Assembly (NCBI GenBank): GCA_019689955.1
Contig: JADGGM010000274.1
Location: 1 to 5,195 of the forward strand
Direction of reading: 5' to 3'
Length of the DNA stretch: 5,195 nt
DNA from: Gemmatimonadaceae bacterium
Lineage (GTDB): Bacteria; Gemmatimonadota; Gemmatimonadetes; Gemmatimonadales; Gemmatimonadaceae
This document shows positions 1 to 5,195 of the stretch, piece after piece; positions within the stretch are counted from its first letter, which is position 1, and each line of letters begins with the position of its first letter. The notes beneath the pieces are model-generated. The model was not told where the DNA came from. It made no database searches and saw only the letters and a program-made list of their open reading frames with translations. Position numbers and translations under genes: made by a program.

Positions 1-1
1 C

Positions 2-100
2 GCCGAGCTGGCGCGCGACGCGGACCAATGGGTCGCCGTGAAGACCGCGCGCCCCGAGCCCGTCGTCCCCCTCACTCGTCCGCGTACAACGCGTCGATGA
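2..100 (+). CDS. Possible 3' end of a convergent gene, product unknown (partial)
   Basis: Reading from base 2 on the + strand gives about 32 codons open from the window edge to a TGA at 98-100. The first 23 or so codons have almost exclusively G or C in third position and G-rich first positions, as real genes in this genome do. The translated tail (ELARDADQWVAVKTARPEP) reads like ordinary protein, ending in a basic Arg/Thr-rich tail. If real, the gene overlaps the 3' end of the acyl-CoA synthetase gene by 29 bases, tail to tail. The tail beyond base 71 has the Arg-rich look of a frame imposed by the opposite gene. I do not recognise the family. An antiparallel - strand frame here, beginning at a GTG overlapping the synthetase stop, is also open and cannot be excluded. 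Confidence 0.4.
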   Translation, partial: AELARDADQWVAVKTARPEPVVPLTRPRTTRR

Positions 101-1913
101 TCGCCCGGTAGCGCTTGTCCACGATCCGGCGCTTCACCTTGAGCGTCGGCGTCAGCTCCCCGCTCTCCACCGAGAAGTCGTGCTCCAGCAGCGCGACCTT
201 CTTCGGCGTCTCGAACGACGCCAGCCCGGTGAGCTTCCCCAGCACCTCCTTCTCCATCTTCGCCTTCACCAGCGGGTGCGCGAGGAGCTGCCGGCGGTCC
301 GTGTAGAGCAGGTTCTTGTACTTCGCCCACTTCTCGAGCTGGTCGTAGTTCGGCACCACCAGCACCACGGGGTACTTGCGCTTGTCGCCGATCATCACCG
401 CCTGGGAGACGTACTTGTTCGCCTTGATCTGGTTCTCGATCGGCTGCGGCGCGATGTTCTTCCCCCCCGCCGTCACGATGATGTCCTTCTTGCGGTCGGT
501 GATGCGGAGGAACCCGTCGGCGTCCAGCTCGCCGATGTCGCCGGTGTGGAACCACCCCTCCGCGTCGATCACCTCGCGCGTCGCCTCGGGCTTGTTCAGG
601 TACCCCTTCATCACGTTCGGCCCGCGGCAGAGGATCTCGCCGTCGGGGGCGATCCTGACCTCCACCCCCGGGATCGGCCGCCCCACGGTCCCGATGCGGA
701 AGTGCTCCGGGGTGTTCACGGAGATGACCGGCGAGGTCTCCGTGAGCCCGTACCCTTCGAGGATCACGAGCCCCGCGGCGTAGAAGAACTTGTTGATCTC
801 CGGCGCCAGCGGCGCGCCACCCGATACGAAGTAGCGCAGCCGCCCCCCAACGCGCTCCTTGAGCTTGGAGAAGACGAGGCGCTGCGCGAGCGCGTACTTC
901 CACGCCAGCGGCCCGCGCGGCGTCCGCCCCGCGAGCGCCACGTCGGCCCACTGGTCCGCGACCCGCCGCGCCCAGAAGAAGATGTTCTTCTTCACCGCGC
1001 CCCCCGCGAGCGCGTTCTCGAGCACGCGAGCGTAGATCTTCTCGTACACCCGCGGCACCGACACGACGATCGTCGGCCGCACCTCCGCGAAGTTCGCCAC
1101 CACCGTGTCGACCGATTCCGCGTACGCCGTCGACACCCCCACGGAGAACATGAGGTAGTCGAACATCCGCTCCAGCACGTGCGAGAGCGGGAGGAAGCTC
1201 AGCGAGACGTCGTCCTCGACGAACGGGATCAGGTGCATCACCGCAGCGATGTTCGACGCGATGTTCCCGTGCGTCAGCACCGCGCCCTTGGGCTCGCCGG
1301 TGGTCCCCGAGGTGTAGATGATCGTCGCCACGTCGTCGGGGGTGACGCGGAGCGCGTCGTCGCGGTACTGGGCGATCGTCGCCGGCGTCTCCGCCGCGGC
1401 CCCCTTGGCCTCGAGGGCGCTCAGCGTGAGATCGACGCCGCTCGTCGCGTTGTCCTCGAAGGCGATCACCCACGTCAGCTCGGGGAGCGAGGAGCGGAGC
1501 GAGGCGATCTTCGCCGCCTGCTCCTCGGTCGACACGAAGATCGCGCACACGCCGGCATCGCGGAGGATGTAGCGCATCTGCTCCGCGGGGAGCGTGGGGT
1601 AGATGGGGACGTCGGCGTAGCGCGCCGTGAGGCAGGCGTAGTCCGCGATCGCCCACTCGGGGCGGTTCTCGGAGAGGATGCTCACGCGCGCGTCGGCCGG
1701 CAGGCCGAGCGCTTTGAGGCCGAGCGCCGCGCGGCGCACCCGCTCGGCGAGCGTGCGGTGCGAGATCGGCTGGTACGTGCCGCCGACCTTCACCTGCAGC
1801 GCGTTCGGCCGGTCGTGGATGTCGACGGCGTCGAAGAAGAGCTGGGTGAGCGTCGCGGGTGCGCGCAGCCTCCCGTCACGCTCGGCGGTCTGGGGTGCGG
1901 CGGCAACGGTCAT
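72..1913 (-). CDS. Long-chain fatty acid-CoA ligase (AMP-forming acyl-CoA synthetase, FadD15-like)
   Basis: A 613-residue member of the ANL adenylating superfamily. It should activate a fatty acid with ATP to acyl-AMP and transfer it to CoA, feeding beta-oxidation or lipid synthesis at the membrane/cytosol interface. Visible motifs in order: the P-loop-like A3 motif YTSGTTGEPKG (about 200-210); LPLSHVLER (241-249), typical of long-chain enzymes; GYGLTETSP (387-395); GWFHTGD (453-459), whose Asp binds the AMP ribose; the hinge/A8 motif DRKKDIIVTAGGKNIAP (473-489); and the C-terminal LTPTLKVKRR with probable catalytic Lys592. Length matches the roughly 600-residue bacterial FadD15/AAE type. The frame stays open for 247 codons upstream, but the ATG at 1913 has a strong GGAGG five bases ahead and similarity begins soon after (TLTQLFFDAV), so the upstream part is a shadow of the lipoprotein gene. 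Last gene of the unit. Family is certain; chain-length preference is not readable. Confidence 0.95.
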   Translation of the reverse strand: MTVAAAPQTAERDGRLRAPATLTQLFFDAVDIHDRPNALQVKVGGTYQPISHRTLAERVRRAALGLKALGLPADARVSILSENRPEWAIADYACLTARYADVPIYPTLPAEQMRYILRDAGVCAIFVSTEEQAAKIASLRSSLPELTWVIAFEDNATSGVDLTLSALEAKGAAAETPATIAQYRDDALRVTPDDVATIIYTSGTTGEPKGAVLTHGNIASNIAAVMHLIPFVEDDVSLSFLPLSHVLERMFDYLMFSVGVSTAYAESVDTVVANFAEVRPTIVVSVPRVYEKIYARVLENALAGGAVKKNIFFWARRVADQWADVALAGRTPRGPLAWKYALAQRLVFSKLKERVGGRLRYFVSGGAPLAPEINKFFYAAGLVILEGYGLTETSPVISVNTPEHFRIGTVGRPIPGVEVRIAPDGEILCRGPNVMKGYLNKPEATREVIDAEGWFHTGDIGELDADGFLRITDRKKDIIVTAGGKNIAPQPIENQIKANKYVSQAVMIGDKRKYPVVLVVPNYDQLEKWAKYKNLLYTDRRQLLAHPLVKAKMEKEVLGKLTGLASFETPKKVALLEHDFSVESGELTPTLKVKRRIVDKRYRAIIDALYADE

Positions 1914-1916
1914 CGA

Positions 1917-1923
1917 CTCCTCC
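1917..1923 (-). promoter_or_regulatory. Strong ribosome binding site deciding the acyl-CoA synthetase start
   Basis: On the - strand the sequence reads GGAGGAG, then TCG, then ATG. The GGAGG core lies 5 bases from the start codon. This is the best Shine-Dalgarno in the operon and fixes the start at 1913 despite a much longer open frame upstream. It sits in the 32-base spacer after the lipoprotein stop, so the synthetase is probably translated independently rather than by coupling. Confidence 0.85.
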
Positions 1924-1945
1924 GGGAGAAAGAGGACGCCTCGGG

Positions 1946-2722
1946 CTACGGCTGCGTGATGGTGACGTGGATGACGAACCGCACCGGGTTCCCGGCGATG
2001 GCGAGCCCCGGCGGCCCCACCGCGGTCGCCTGCCCGCCCACCCAACCCTGCAACGCCGACGCGATCGGCGCGATGCGGAGCGAGCGCACCACCGCCCCCG
2101 TCGCATCGGTCGTGTCGACGAGCGACGGCTGCTTGTTCCCGTCGACGAGCTGGACCTTGGTCGAGTCTCTGTTGTCGAGCCCGGCCGGGTAGACGAACTG
2201 GTAGCGCACGATCACCCGGCGGACGCCGATCGTGTCGTGCACCACCTTCACGCCGAGCGCTTGCAGCGTGTCGCGCCCGTTGAAGGTGTAGTTGAGCGTG
2301 TCGACGAGCGGGTCGACGTTCTGCACGGCGGTCGGGGTGTCCACCACCACAATCGTGTCGGGCGGCGCCTGGAGCGACCCCACGAACGCCACCACGAGCG
2401 TCTGCCCCGTGTCCTTCGCCGTCACCACGCCGGTGACCGAGTCGACGAGGATCGTGTGCGTCGTGTCGAGCGAGAGGAAGCGCACGGGGGCGTCGACGAT
2501 CGGGTCGTCGTGCACGTTGAAGACGGTGGCGACGAGCGGCGCGACCGCCCCCGCGTCGTTGCGCAGCGTGTCCCCCTTGAGCATCGCGGGCAGGGCAGGG
2601 GGCGCGAGCGCGATCGAGACCGGCACGTTGGGGTCGGTCCCGACCTTGGTGCACGCGAGCGCGATGAGCCCGCCCGCGGCCAGGGTGGCCGCGGCGAGCA
2701 CGCGGAGAGGGGATCGCTCCAT
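1946..2722 (-). CDS. Probable lipoprotein with bacterial Ig-like (BIG2-type) domain
   Basis: 258 residues. The N-terminus is a signal peptide: basic MERSPLR, a hydrophobic Ala/Leu stretch (8-23), then a lone Cys24 in LIALAC-TK. This resembles a lipobox, though imperfectly, with Ala rather than Leu/Val at -3. The residue after Cys is Thr, not Asp, so outer-membrane or surface placement would be expected. Residues about 35-118 look like a bacterial Ig-like domain: VSIALAPP opening, LVATVFN, APVRFLSLDT, then VDSVTGVVTAKDTGQTLVVAFVG, the usual BIG2 ending. The rest (about 120-258) is Val/Thr/Asp-rich beta-type sequence with VDTTDATGAVVRSLRI, suggesting a second, more diverged Ig-like unit. No enzymatic motif is seen. 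The ATG overlaps the ParA stop by one base and lacks a clear ribosome site. Function unknown; an envelope binding or structural role is inference. Confidence 0.8.
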   Translation of the reverse strand: MERSPLRVLAAATLAAGGLIALACTKVGTDPNVPVSIALAPPALPAMLKGDTLRNDAGAVAPLVATVFNVHDDPIVDAPVRFLSLDTTHTILVDSVTGVVTAKDTGQTLVVAFVGSLQAPPDTIVVVDTPTAVQNVDPLVDTLNYTFNGRDTLQALGVKVVHDTIGVRRVIVRYQFVYPAGLDNRDSTKVQLVDGNKQPSLVDTTDATGAVVRSLRIAPIASALQGWVGGQATAVGPPGLAIAGNPVRFVIHVTITQP

Positions 2723-2724
2723 CA
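2720..2724 (-). promoter_or_regulatory. TGATG stop-start overlap coupling ParA and lipoprotein translation
   Basis: The ParA stop TGA and the lipoprotein ATG share the A at 2722. The 15 or so bases ahead (GCAACGGTTCGAC) contain no Shine-Dalgarno. Reinitiation by ribosomes finishing ParA is therefore the likely mode, which would tie lipoprotein output to ParA output. Confidence 0.7.
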
Positions 2725-3489
2725 GTCGAACCGTTGCGCCAGGATCGTCGCCAGGTTGACGTACGCCTGCGCGGCCGGATCGTTCGGCGTGCGCAGCACC
2801 ACGGGTTGCCCGGCGGCGAACGCCTCCGAGGTGGCCGGGGTGCGGGGGACGACGGTGTCGAACACCATGTTGCGCGGGAGGTGCTGCCGCACGTACTCGG
2901 CCACGCGGCAGCACGCCTCGCTCACCGGGTCGTACATCGTGAGCACGAGCCCCGCGAGCGTGAGCTCGTCGTTGAGCGCGACCTTGTCCTGGATCCCGCG
3001 CAGGATCTGCGGCGTCGTCTGGAGCGCCAGCGGCTCGCACTGCAGCGGGACGATCACGTGCTGGCTCACCTCCAGCACGCGGTGCACCACCGGGCCGAGC
3101 CCCGGGGGCGTGTCGACGATCGTCACGTGCGTGCGCTCGCGCGCGAGGGTGAGCATGTCGCGCAACAGGCTCGTGCTCTCGATCTGGTGTTGATACCCCG
3201 CGTGGCTCGATTCGGTGCTCACCGTGCCCGCCAGGATCACCCGCAGCCAGGGGAGGGCGGTGGGGAGGATCACCTCGCGCAGCGACTTGGCGCCGGTGAG
3301 GTAGTCGGAGATCCCGAACGGCGAGTGCCCGCTCCGGAGCCCCACGCCGTAGCGCACCGCGCCCTGCGGGTCGACATCGACCAGCAACGTCTTGAGCCCG
3401 CGGCGCGCGAACGCCGCGGCGAGGTTCACTGCGGTGGTCGTCTTCCCGACCCCACCTTTCTGGCTGACGACGGCGACGATCTGGCCCAC
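2722..3489 (-). CDS. ParA/Soj-family ATPase (no ParB partner in window)
   Basis: 255 residues, the usual Soj/type Ib length, with no N-terminal DNA-binding extension. It has the deviant Walker A KGGVGKTT (11-18; signature Lys11, catalytic Lys16), switch-I/Walker A' LLVDVDPQG (35-43), Walker B-like VTIVDTPPG (122-130, Asp126), PLQCEPLAL (148-156) and the Soj C-terminal signature VPRTPATSEAFAAGQPV (214-230). Such proteins dimerise on ATP, usually bind nucleoid DNA or membrane, and move or position plasmids, chromosome origins or protein complexes. The start is GTG; the KGGVGKTT spacing from Met1 fits the family, and a TAA lies in frame two codons upstream, so no earlier start is possible. It follows the TPR gene by 3 bases, in the same frame, and overlaps the lipoprotein ATG. 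Cargo is unknown: chromosome partitioning is possible, but the lack of an adjacent parB favours another cargo. Confidence 0.93.
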   Translation of the reverse strand: MGQIVAVVSQKGGVGKTTTAVNLAAAFARRGLKTLLVDVDPQGAVRYGVGLRSGHSPFGISDYLTGAKSLREVILPTALPWLRVILAGTVSTESSHAGYQHQIESTSLLRDMLTLARERTHVTIVDTPPGLGPVVHRVLEVSQHVIVPLQCEPLALQTTPQILRGIQDKVALNDELTLAGLVLTMYDPVSEACCRVAEYVRQHLPRNMVFDTVVPRTPATSEAFAAGQPVVLRTPNDPAAQAYVNLATILAQRFD

Positions 3490-3492
3490 TCG

Positions 3493-3948
3493 TTACTCGG
3501 GCTCCGGCACGGAGTCGGCGTTCTCGCCCGCGCGAAGCTGCTCCAGCGTCTGCCGGGCGTGCCGTACCCAGCGCTCCGCCTCGCCATTGCGCGGCGGGTT
3601 GGCGAGAAAGGCATCGAGGTGCTGCTCGGCGCCCGCGTGGTCCCCGCGCTTGAGGAGGAGGAACGCGAGCCCGTAATGCGCGCCGCTCAGCTCGGGATCG
3701 ATCTCGAGCGCGCGCCGGTAGCAGCGCACGGCCTCGTCCAAGCGGCCGGTCTTCGAGTACGCGATCGCCATGTTCTGCAGGATGCGCTGGTCGTTCGGTT
3801 GGTCGCGGAGCGCGAGGCGATACGACGTCAGCGCGGCGTCATAGTCGCCCTGTCGCTCCAGCGCCAGCGCTTCACTGAGGTAGTCGAGGCGCTGTGGCTT
3901 GGGCGGGTTCGCAGATTTTCCACCCGTCAAGCGGCTCCACCAGGACAT
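3493..3948 (-). CDS. Small TPR-repeat protein
   Basis: 151 residues with about three tetratricopeptide repeats: roughly 21-54 (ALERQGDYDAALTSYRLAL), 55-88 (AIAYSKTGRLDEAVRCYRRA, then LEIDP) and 89-122 (AFLLLKRGDHAGAEQHLDAF). Each has the Gly/Tyr/Ala pattern of helix A/helix B. TPR proteins are scaffolds that bind partner peptides; no catalytic motif is present. There is no signal peptide. The N-terminus MSWWSRLTGG is short and amphipathic with two Trp, followed by a Lys/Pro-rich linker, so weak membrane association is conceivable. A helical stretch and an acidic Pro/Glu tail close the protein. It is the first gene of the leftward unit and ends three bases before the ParA GTG, in the same reading frame. 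No good Shine-Dalgarno precedes the ATG (an 8-base palindrome GCGATCGC sits there). Partner unknown; the ParA is the obvious candidate. Confidence 0.85.
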   Translation of the reverse strand: MSWWSRLTGGKSANPPKPQRLDYLSEALALERQGDYDAALTSYRLALRDQPNDQRILQNMAIAYSKTGRLDEAVRCYRRALEIDPELSGAHYGLAFLLLKRGDHAGAEQHLDAFLANPPRNGEAERWVRHARQTLEQLRAGENADSVPEPE

Positions 3949-4156
3949 GCGATCGCGGTAGGGTCGAGGACGTCAGAAGGTCGGGAGCGCCATGAACTTG
4001 CAGAATGCACGCCGGACGCTCGCAAAGGGCAAAACTACCGTGAGGCAGGGGAAGCGGGAAGAGGGACGCCCGTGGGGACTGCGCGGCGCGCTGCTTCCGT
4101 CCGGGCGCGTGCGGAGCCAGATTTCCCTCGCTGGTCCACTCTCACCCCCGCTTCTC
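3949..4156. promoter_or_regulatory. Divergent intergenic region, presumed promoters for both directions
   Basis: This is the only spacer of any size in the window and lies between two divergent transcription units, so promoters for the leftward TPR-ParA operon and the rightward phosphoribosyltransferase should be here. The stretch 3990-4045 is visibly less GC-rich than its surroundings. No convincing -35/-10 pair was found in either direction. Leftward, TTGCGA (4023-4028) with a poor -10 is the best sigma-70-type guess, and TAGTTTTG (4030-4037) matches a Bacteroidetes-type -7 box but lacks its upstream TTTG. Third-position bias across 3992-4156 is weaker than in the downstream gene, supporting non-coding status, although a + strand ATG at 3992 keeps the downstream frame open. 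Confidence 0.45.
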
Positions 4157-4645
4157 GTGTCCCCACGCCGGAAGACCGTTGATCGGACGCGCGGCGTCCT
4201 CGAGGTCGATTGGCCGCTCTTCGGCGAGCTGTCGCGGGCGTTGGCGCTCAAGGTCGCGCGCAGCTACGACCCGGAGATCGTGGTCGGGATCGCGACCGCG
4301 GGGGTGATCCCCGGCGCGGTGATCGCGGCGATCCTCGGGCGCGAGTTCCACTCGATCACGGTGAGCCGCCGCTACCGTGCCGAGGTGGTGCGCGAGACCC
4401 CGGCCGTCCTCGGCGCCGCGCCGAGCGAGGTGCGCGGCCGGAGGGTCCTCCTGGTCGACGAAACGTGTGACAGCGGGGAGACGCTCCGCCTCGCCGTGGC
4501 CGCGATCGTGAACGCGGGCGCGGCCGACGTGCGGACGGCGGTCGGGTTCCGGACCGGCCCCTACGAGCCCGACTTCTCGGCGCTCGACACCGAGGCGACG
4601 ATCATCCTCCCCTGGGACAAGGAAGTGCTGGCCGGGGAGCCCTGA
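4157..4645 (+). CDS. Purine/xanthine-type phosphoribosyltransferase
   Basis: From the GTG at 4157 this encodes 162 residues of a type I PRTase fold. It would transfer phosphoribose from PRPP to a base, as in nucleobase salvage. Seen: DWPLFGELSRALALKVA (18-34), an N-terminal helix as in Gpt-like proteins; IVVGIATAGVIPG (41-53), the pyrophosphate-loop region; the PRPP-binding motif VLLVDETCDSGETL (97-110), a variant of the usual VDD..DTG.T; and a C-terminal TIILPWDKEV. The start is uncertain. GTG4157 fits the usual family N-terminus but has no Shine-Dalgarno. An in-frame ATG at 3992 has GGGAG four bases before it and would add 55 residues of low-complexity, poorly biased sequence. I prefer 4157. 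Converges on the V4R gene with 6 bases between stops. Base specificity (xanthine, guanine or hypoxanthine) cannot be read; a regulatory or other PRT role is possible. Confidence 0.85.
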   Translation: MSPRRKTVDRTRGVLEVDWPLFGELSRALALKVARSYDPEIVVGIATAGVIPGAVIAAILGREFHSITVSRRYRAEVVRETPAVLGAAPSEVRGRRVLLVDETCDSGETLRLAVAAIVNAGAADVRTAVGFRTGPYEPDFSALDTEATIILPWDKEVLAGEP

Positions 4646-4653
4646 GGGGGCTC
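4637..4653. terminator. Short inverted repeat over both convergent stop codons, possible bidirectional terminator
   Basis: GAGCCC (4637-4642) and GGGCTC (4648-4653) form a perfect 6-bp stem with a 5-base loop (TGAGG). The loop includes the phosphoribosyltransferase TGA, and the right arm includes most of the V4R stop. It lies exactly between two convergent genes, where a shared terminator is expected. There is no T tract on either strand, and a six-base GC arm is common by chance in such DNA, so the call is tentative. Confidence 0.35.
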
Positions 4654-5195
4654 ACTCCACCCGCGCGACGACCGTCTCGTACCCCTCCCCCTGTTCCATC
4701 TGCTCGTACAGGTAGCGCATCACGTCGTTGTTGCCCAGGAGGAAGCGGCAGCGCGGCGCGCCGGCGGAGCGGCACTCCACCTCCAGGACCGCGAGCGGGA
4801 CGTCGGAGACGCGCCCGAAGAAGTCGGCGAACATCCCGGTCGTGAAGTGGCACCCGGGGTGGCTCGACTGCTCCGTGGGGTCGGCCTCGCGCCAGTCGGC
4901 CGAGTCGACCGTCGCCACCGCACCGTGGAGCGCCCCGATCTCGATCGTCCCCCACCCGGCCTCGCGGAAGTACTCCGACGCCCGCGCCTGGAACTCCGCG
5001 AAGTCCAGCGTGTCGGGCTCCCCGGCCCCGCGCGCGCGCAGCCACGCGCGGAACGACGCGAACACCGCCTCCCCGCCGGCGTACCCCGCCTCCTGGAGGT
5101 ACGCGGCCGCGGACGGCCCGGTGTCGCGCAGGAGCGCGGCGCGCAGCGTCGCGAGCGCCGCGCGGCTCACGGCGAGCAGGTCGTGGTCGGCGAGG
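4652..5195 (-). CDS. V4R-domain protein (predicted small-molecule-binding), 5' end probably outside window
   Basis: From a GTG at 5170 the product is 172 residues, but the frame stays open to the right edge (LADHDLLA before it). No ribosome site precedes that GTG and the upstream residues continue the same helical pattern, so the true start is probably beyond the window. The C-terminal part is a V4R (4-vinyl reductase) domain: PGCHFTTGMFADFFG (105-119) then VLEVECRSAGAPRCRFLLG (128-146), with cysteines at 107, 133 and 141 (numbering from the GTG). This domain occurs in BchJ and in the sensory part of XylR/DmpR-type activators and is thought to bind small hydrophobic ligands; the cysteines may bind metal. 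The N-terminal half (AYLQEAGYAGGEAVFASFRAWL) is helical. No DNA-binding or output domain is seen, so this is a stand-alone sensor or binding protein. No photosynthesis gene is nearby to support a BchJ role. Confidence 0.82.
   Translation of the reverse strand, partial: LADHDLLAVSRAALATLRAALLRDTGPSAAAYLQEAGYAGGEAVFASFRAWLRARGAGEPDTLDFAEFQARASEYFREAGWGTIEIGALHGAVATVDSADWREADPTEQSSHPGCHFTTGMFADFFGRVSDVPLAVLEVECRSAGAPRCRFLLGNNDVMRYLYEQMEQGEGYETVVARVE

Noticed and set aside
1917..1928. Tiny hairpin (CTCC/GGAG, 4-base loop) that could hide the synthetase ribosome site
   Set aside because: A four-pair stem is too short to be a credible regulatory structure and arises from the Shine-Dalgarno sequence itself.
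180..2192. A 670-codon open frame on the + strand antisense to the acyl-CoA synthetase and lipoprotein genes
   Set aside because: Its translation is Arg/His/Val-rich with no recognisable motif, and it lies opposite genes with clear family motifs. Long antisense frames are expected at this GC content.
1914..2654. 247-codon upstream extension of the acyl-CoA synthetase frame
   Set aside because: It is an Arg/Ala/Gly-rich shadow of the lipoprotein gene. The real start at 1913 has a strong ribosome site and matches family length.
3949..3956. Palindrome GCGATCGC directly before the TPR start codon
   Set aside because: Considered as an operator or repeat element, but I saw no clustered copies nearby and an 8-base GC-rich palindrome is expected by chance in such DNA.
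2734..4182. A 482-codon + strand frame across the ParA and TPR genes
   Set aside because: Arg-rich low-complexity translation without motifs; the opposite strand carries unmistakable ParA and TPR sequence.
3973..4251. A 92-codon - strand frame across the divergent spacer
   Set aside because: Ser/Arg-rich translation, runs antisense into the phosphoribosyltransferase start and has no supporting motif or good ribosome site; most likely chance.
4602..5045. A 147-codon - strand frame overlapping the V4R gene
   Set aside because: Out-of-frame Arg/Gly-rich shadow; it also overlaps the 3' end of the phosphoribosyltransferase and has no motif.
1..5195. CRISPR arrays, insertion sequences, tRNA/rRNA genes, defence systems
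   Set aside because: No regularly spaced repeats, transposase motifs, terminal inverted repeats, tRNA-like cloverleaf or defence-type domains were seen on either strand.

Overview
The window is uniformly GC-rich, with G or C at nearly every third codon position, and all long protein-coding stretches are bacterial. The combination of an Ig-like secreted lipoprotein with a short lipid anchor, a small V4R-domain protein and a high-GC chromosomal style suggests Gemmatimonadota. That assignment is a recollection-based inference from protein style, not a database result. No phage, IS, CRISPR, tRNA or rRNA signal was seen.

Layout. A gene on the + strand appears to end just inside the left edge (about 2-100), overlapping convergently with the 3' end of the next gene. 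From 3948 leftward to 72 runs a tight four-gene unit on the - strand: a three-repeat TPR protein (3493-3948), a Soj-like ParA ATPase (2722-3489, GTG start), a probable lipoprotein with Ig-like domains (1946-2722) and a long-chain acyl-CoA synthetase of the FadD15/AMP-forming type (72-1913). Junctions are 3 nt, a 1-nt TGATG overlap, and 32 nt with a strong Shine-Dalgarno, so co-transcription is likely. A roughly 200-base, less GC-biased divergent spacer (3949-4156) separates this unit from a + strand purine-type phosphoribosyltransferase (4157-4645, start uncertain). That gene converges, with only 6 bases between stops, on a - strand V4R-domain gene (4652 to the right edge, 5' end probably outside the window). 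A small perfect inverted repeat covers both stop codons.

How it fits together. The ParA has no ParB partner here. It is preceded by a TPR protein encoded in the same reading frame, separated from it by just one stop codon and one further codon, which suggests the two act together, for example as a positioning or switch ATPase with a scaffold. The lipoprotein and the acyl-CoA synthetase follow in the same unit, giving the operon an envelope/lipid flavour, but the sequence does not show that the four products share one pathway. The phosphoribosyltransferase (nucleobase salvage) and the V4R protein (predicted small-molecule-binding) look like independent neighbours. I see one modestly novel arrangement (TPR-ParA-lipoprotein) and otherwise ordinary chromosomal genes.
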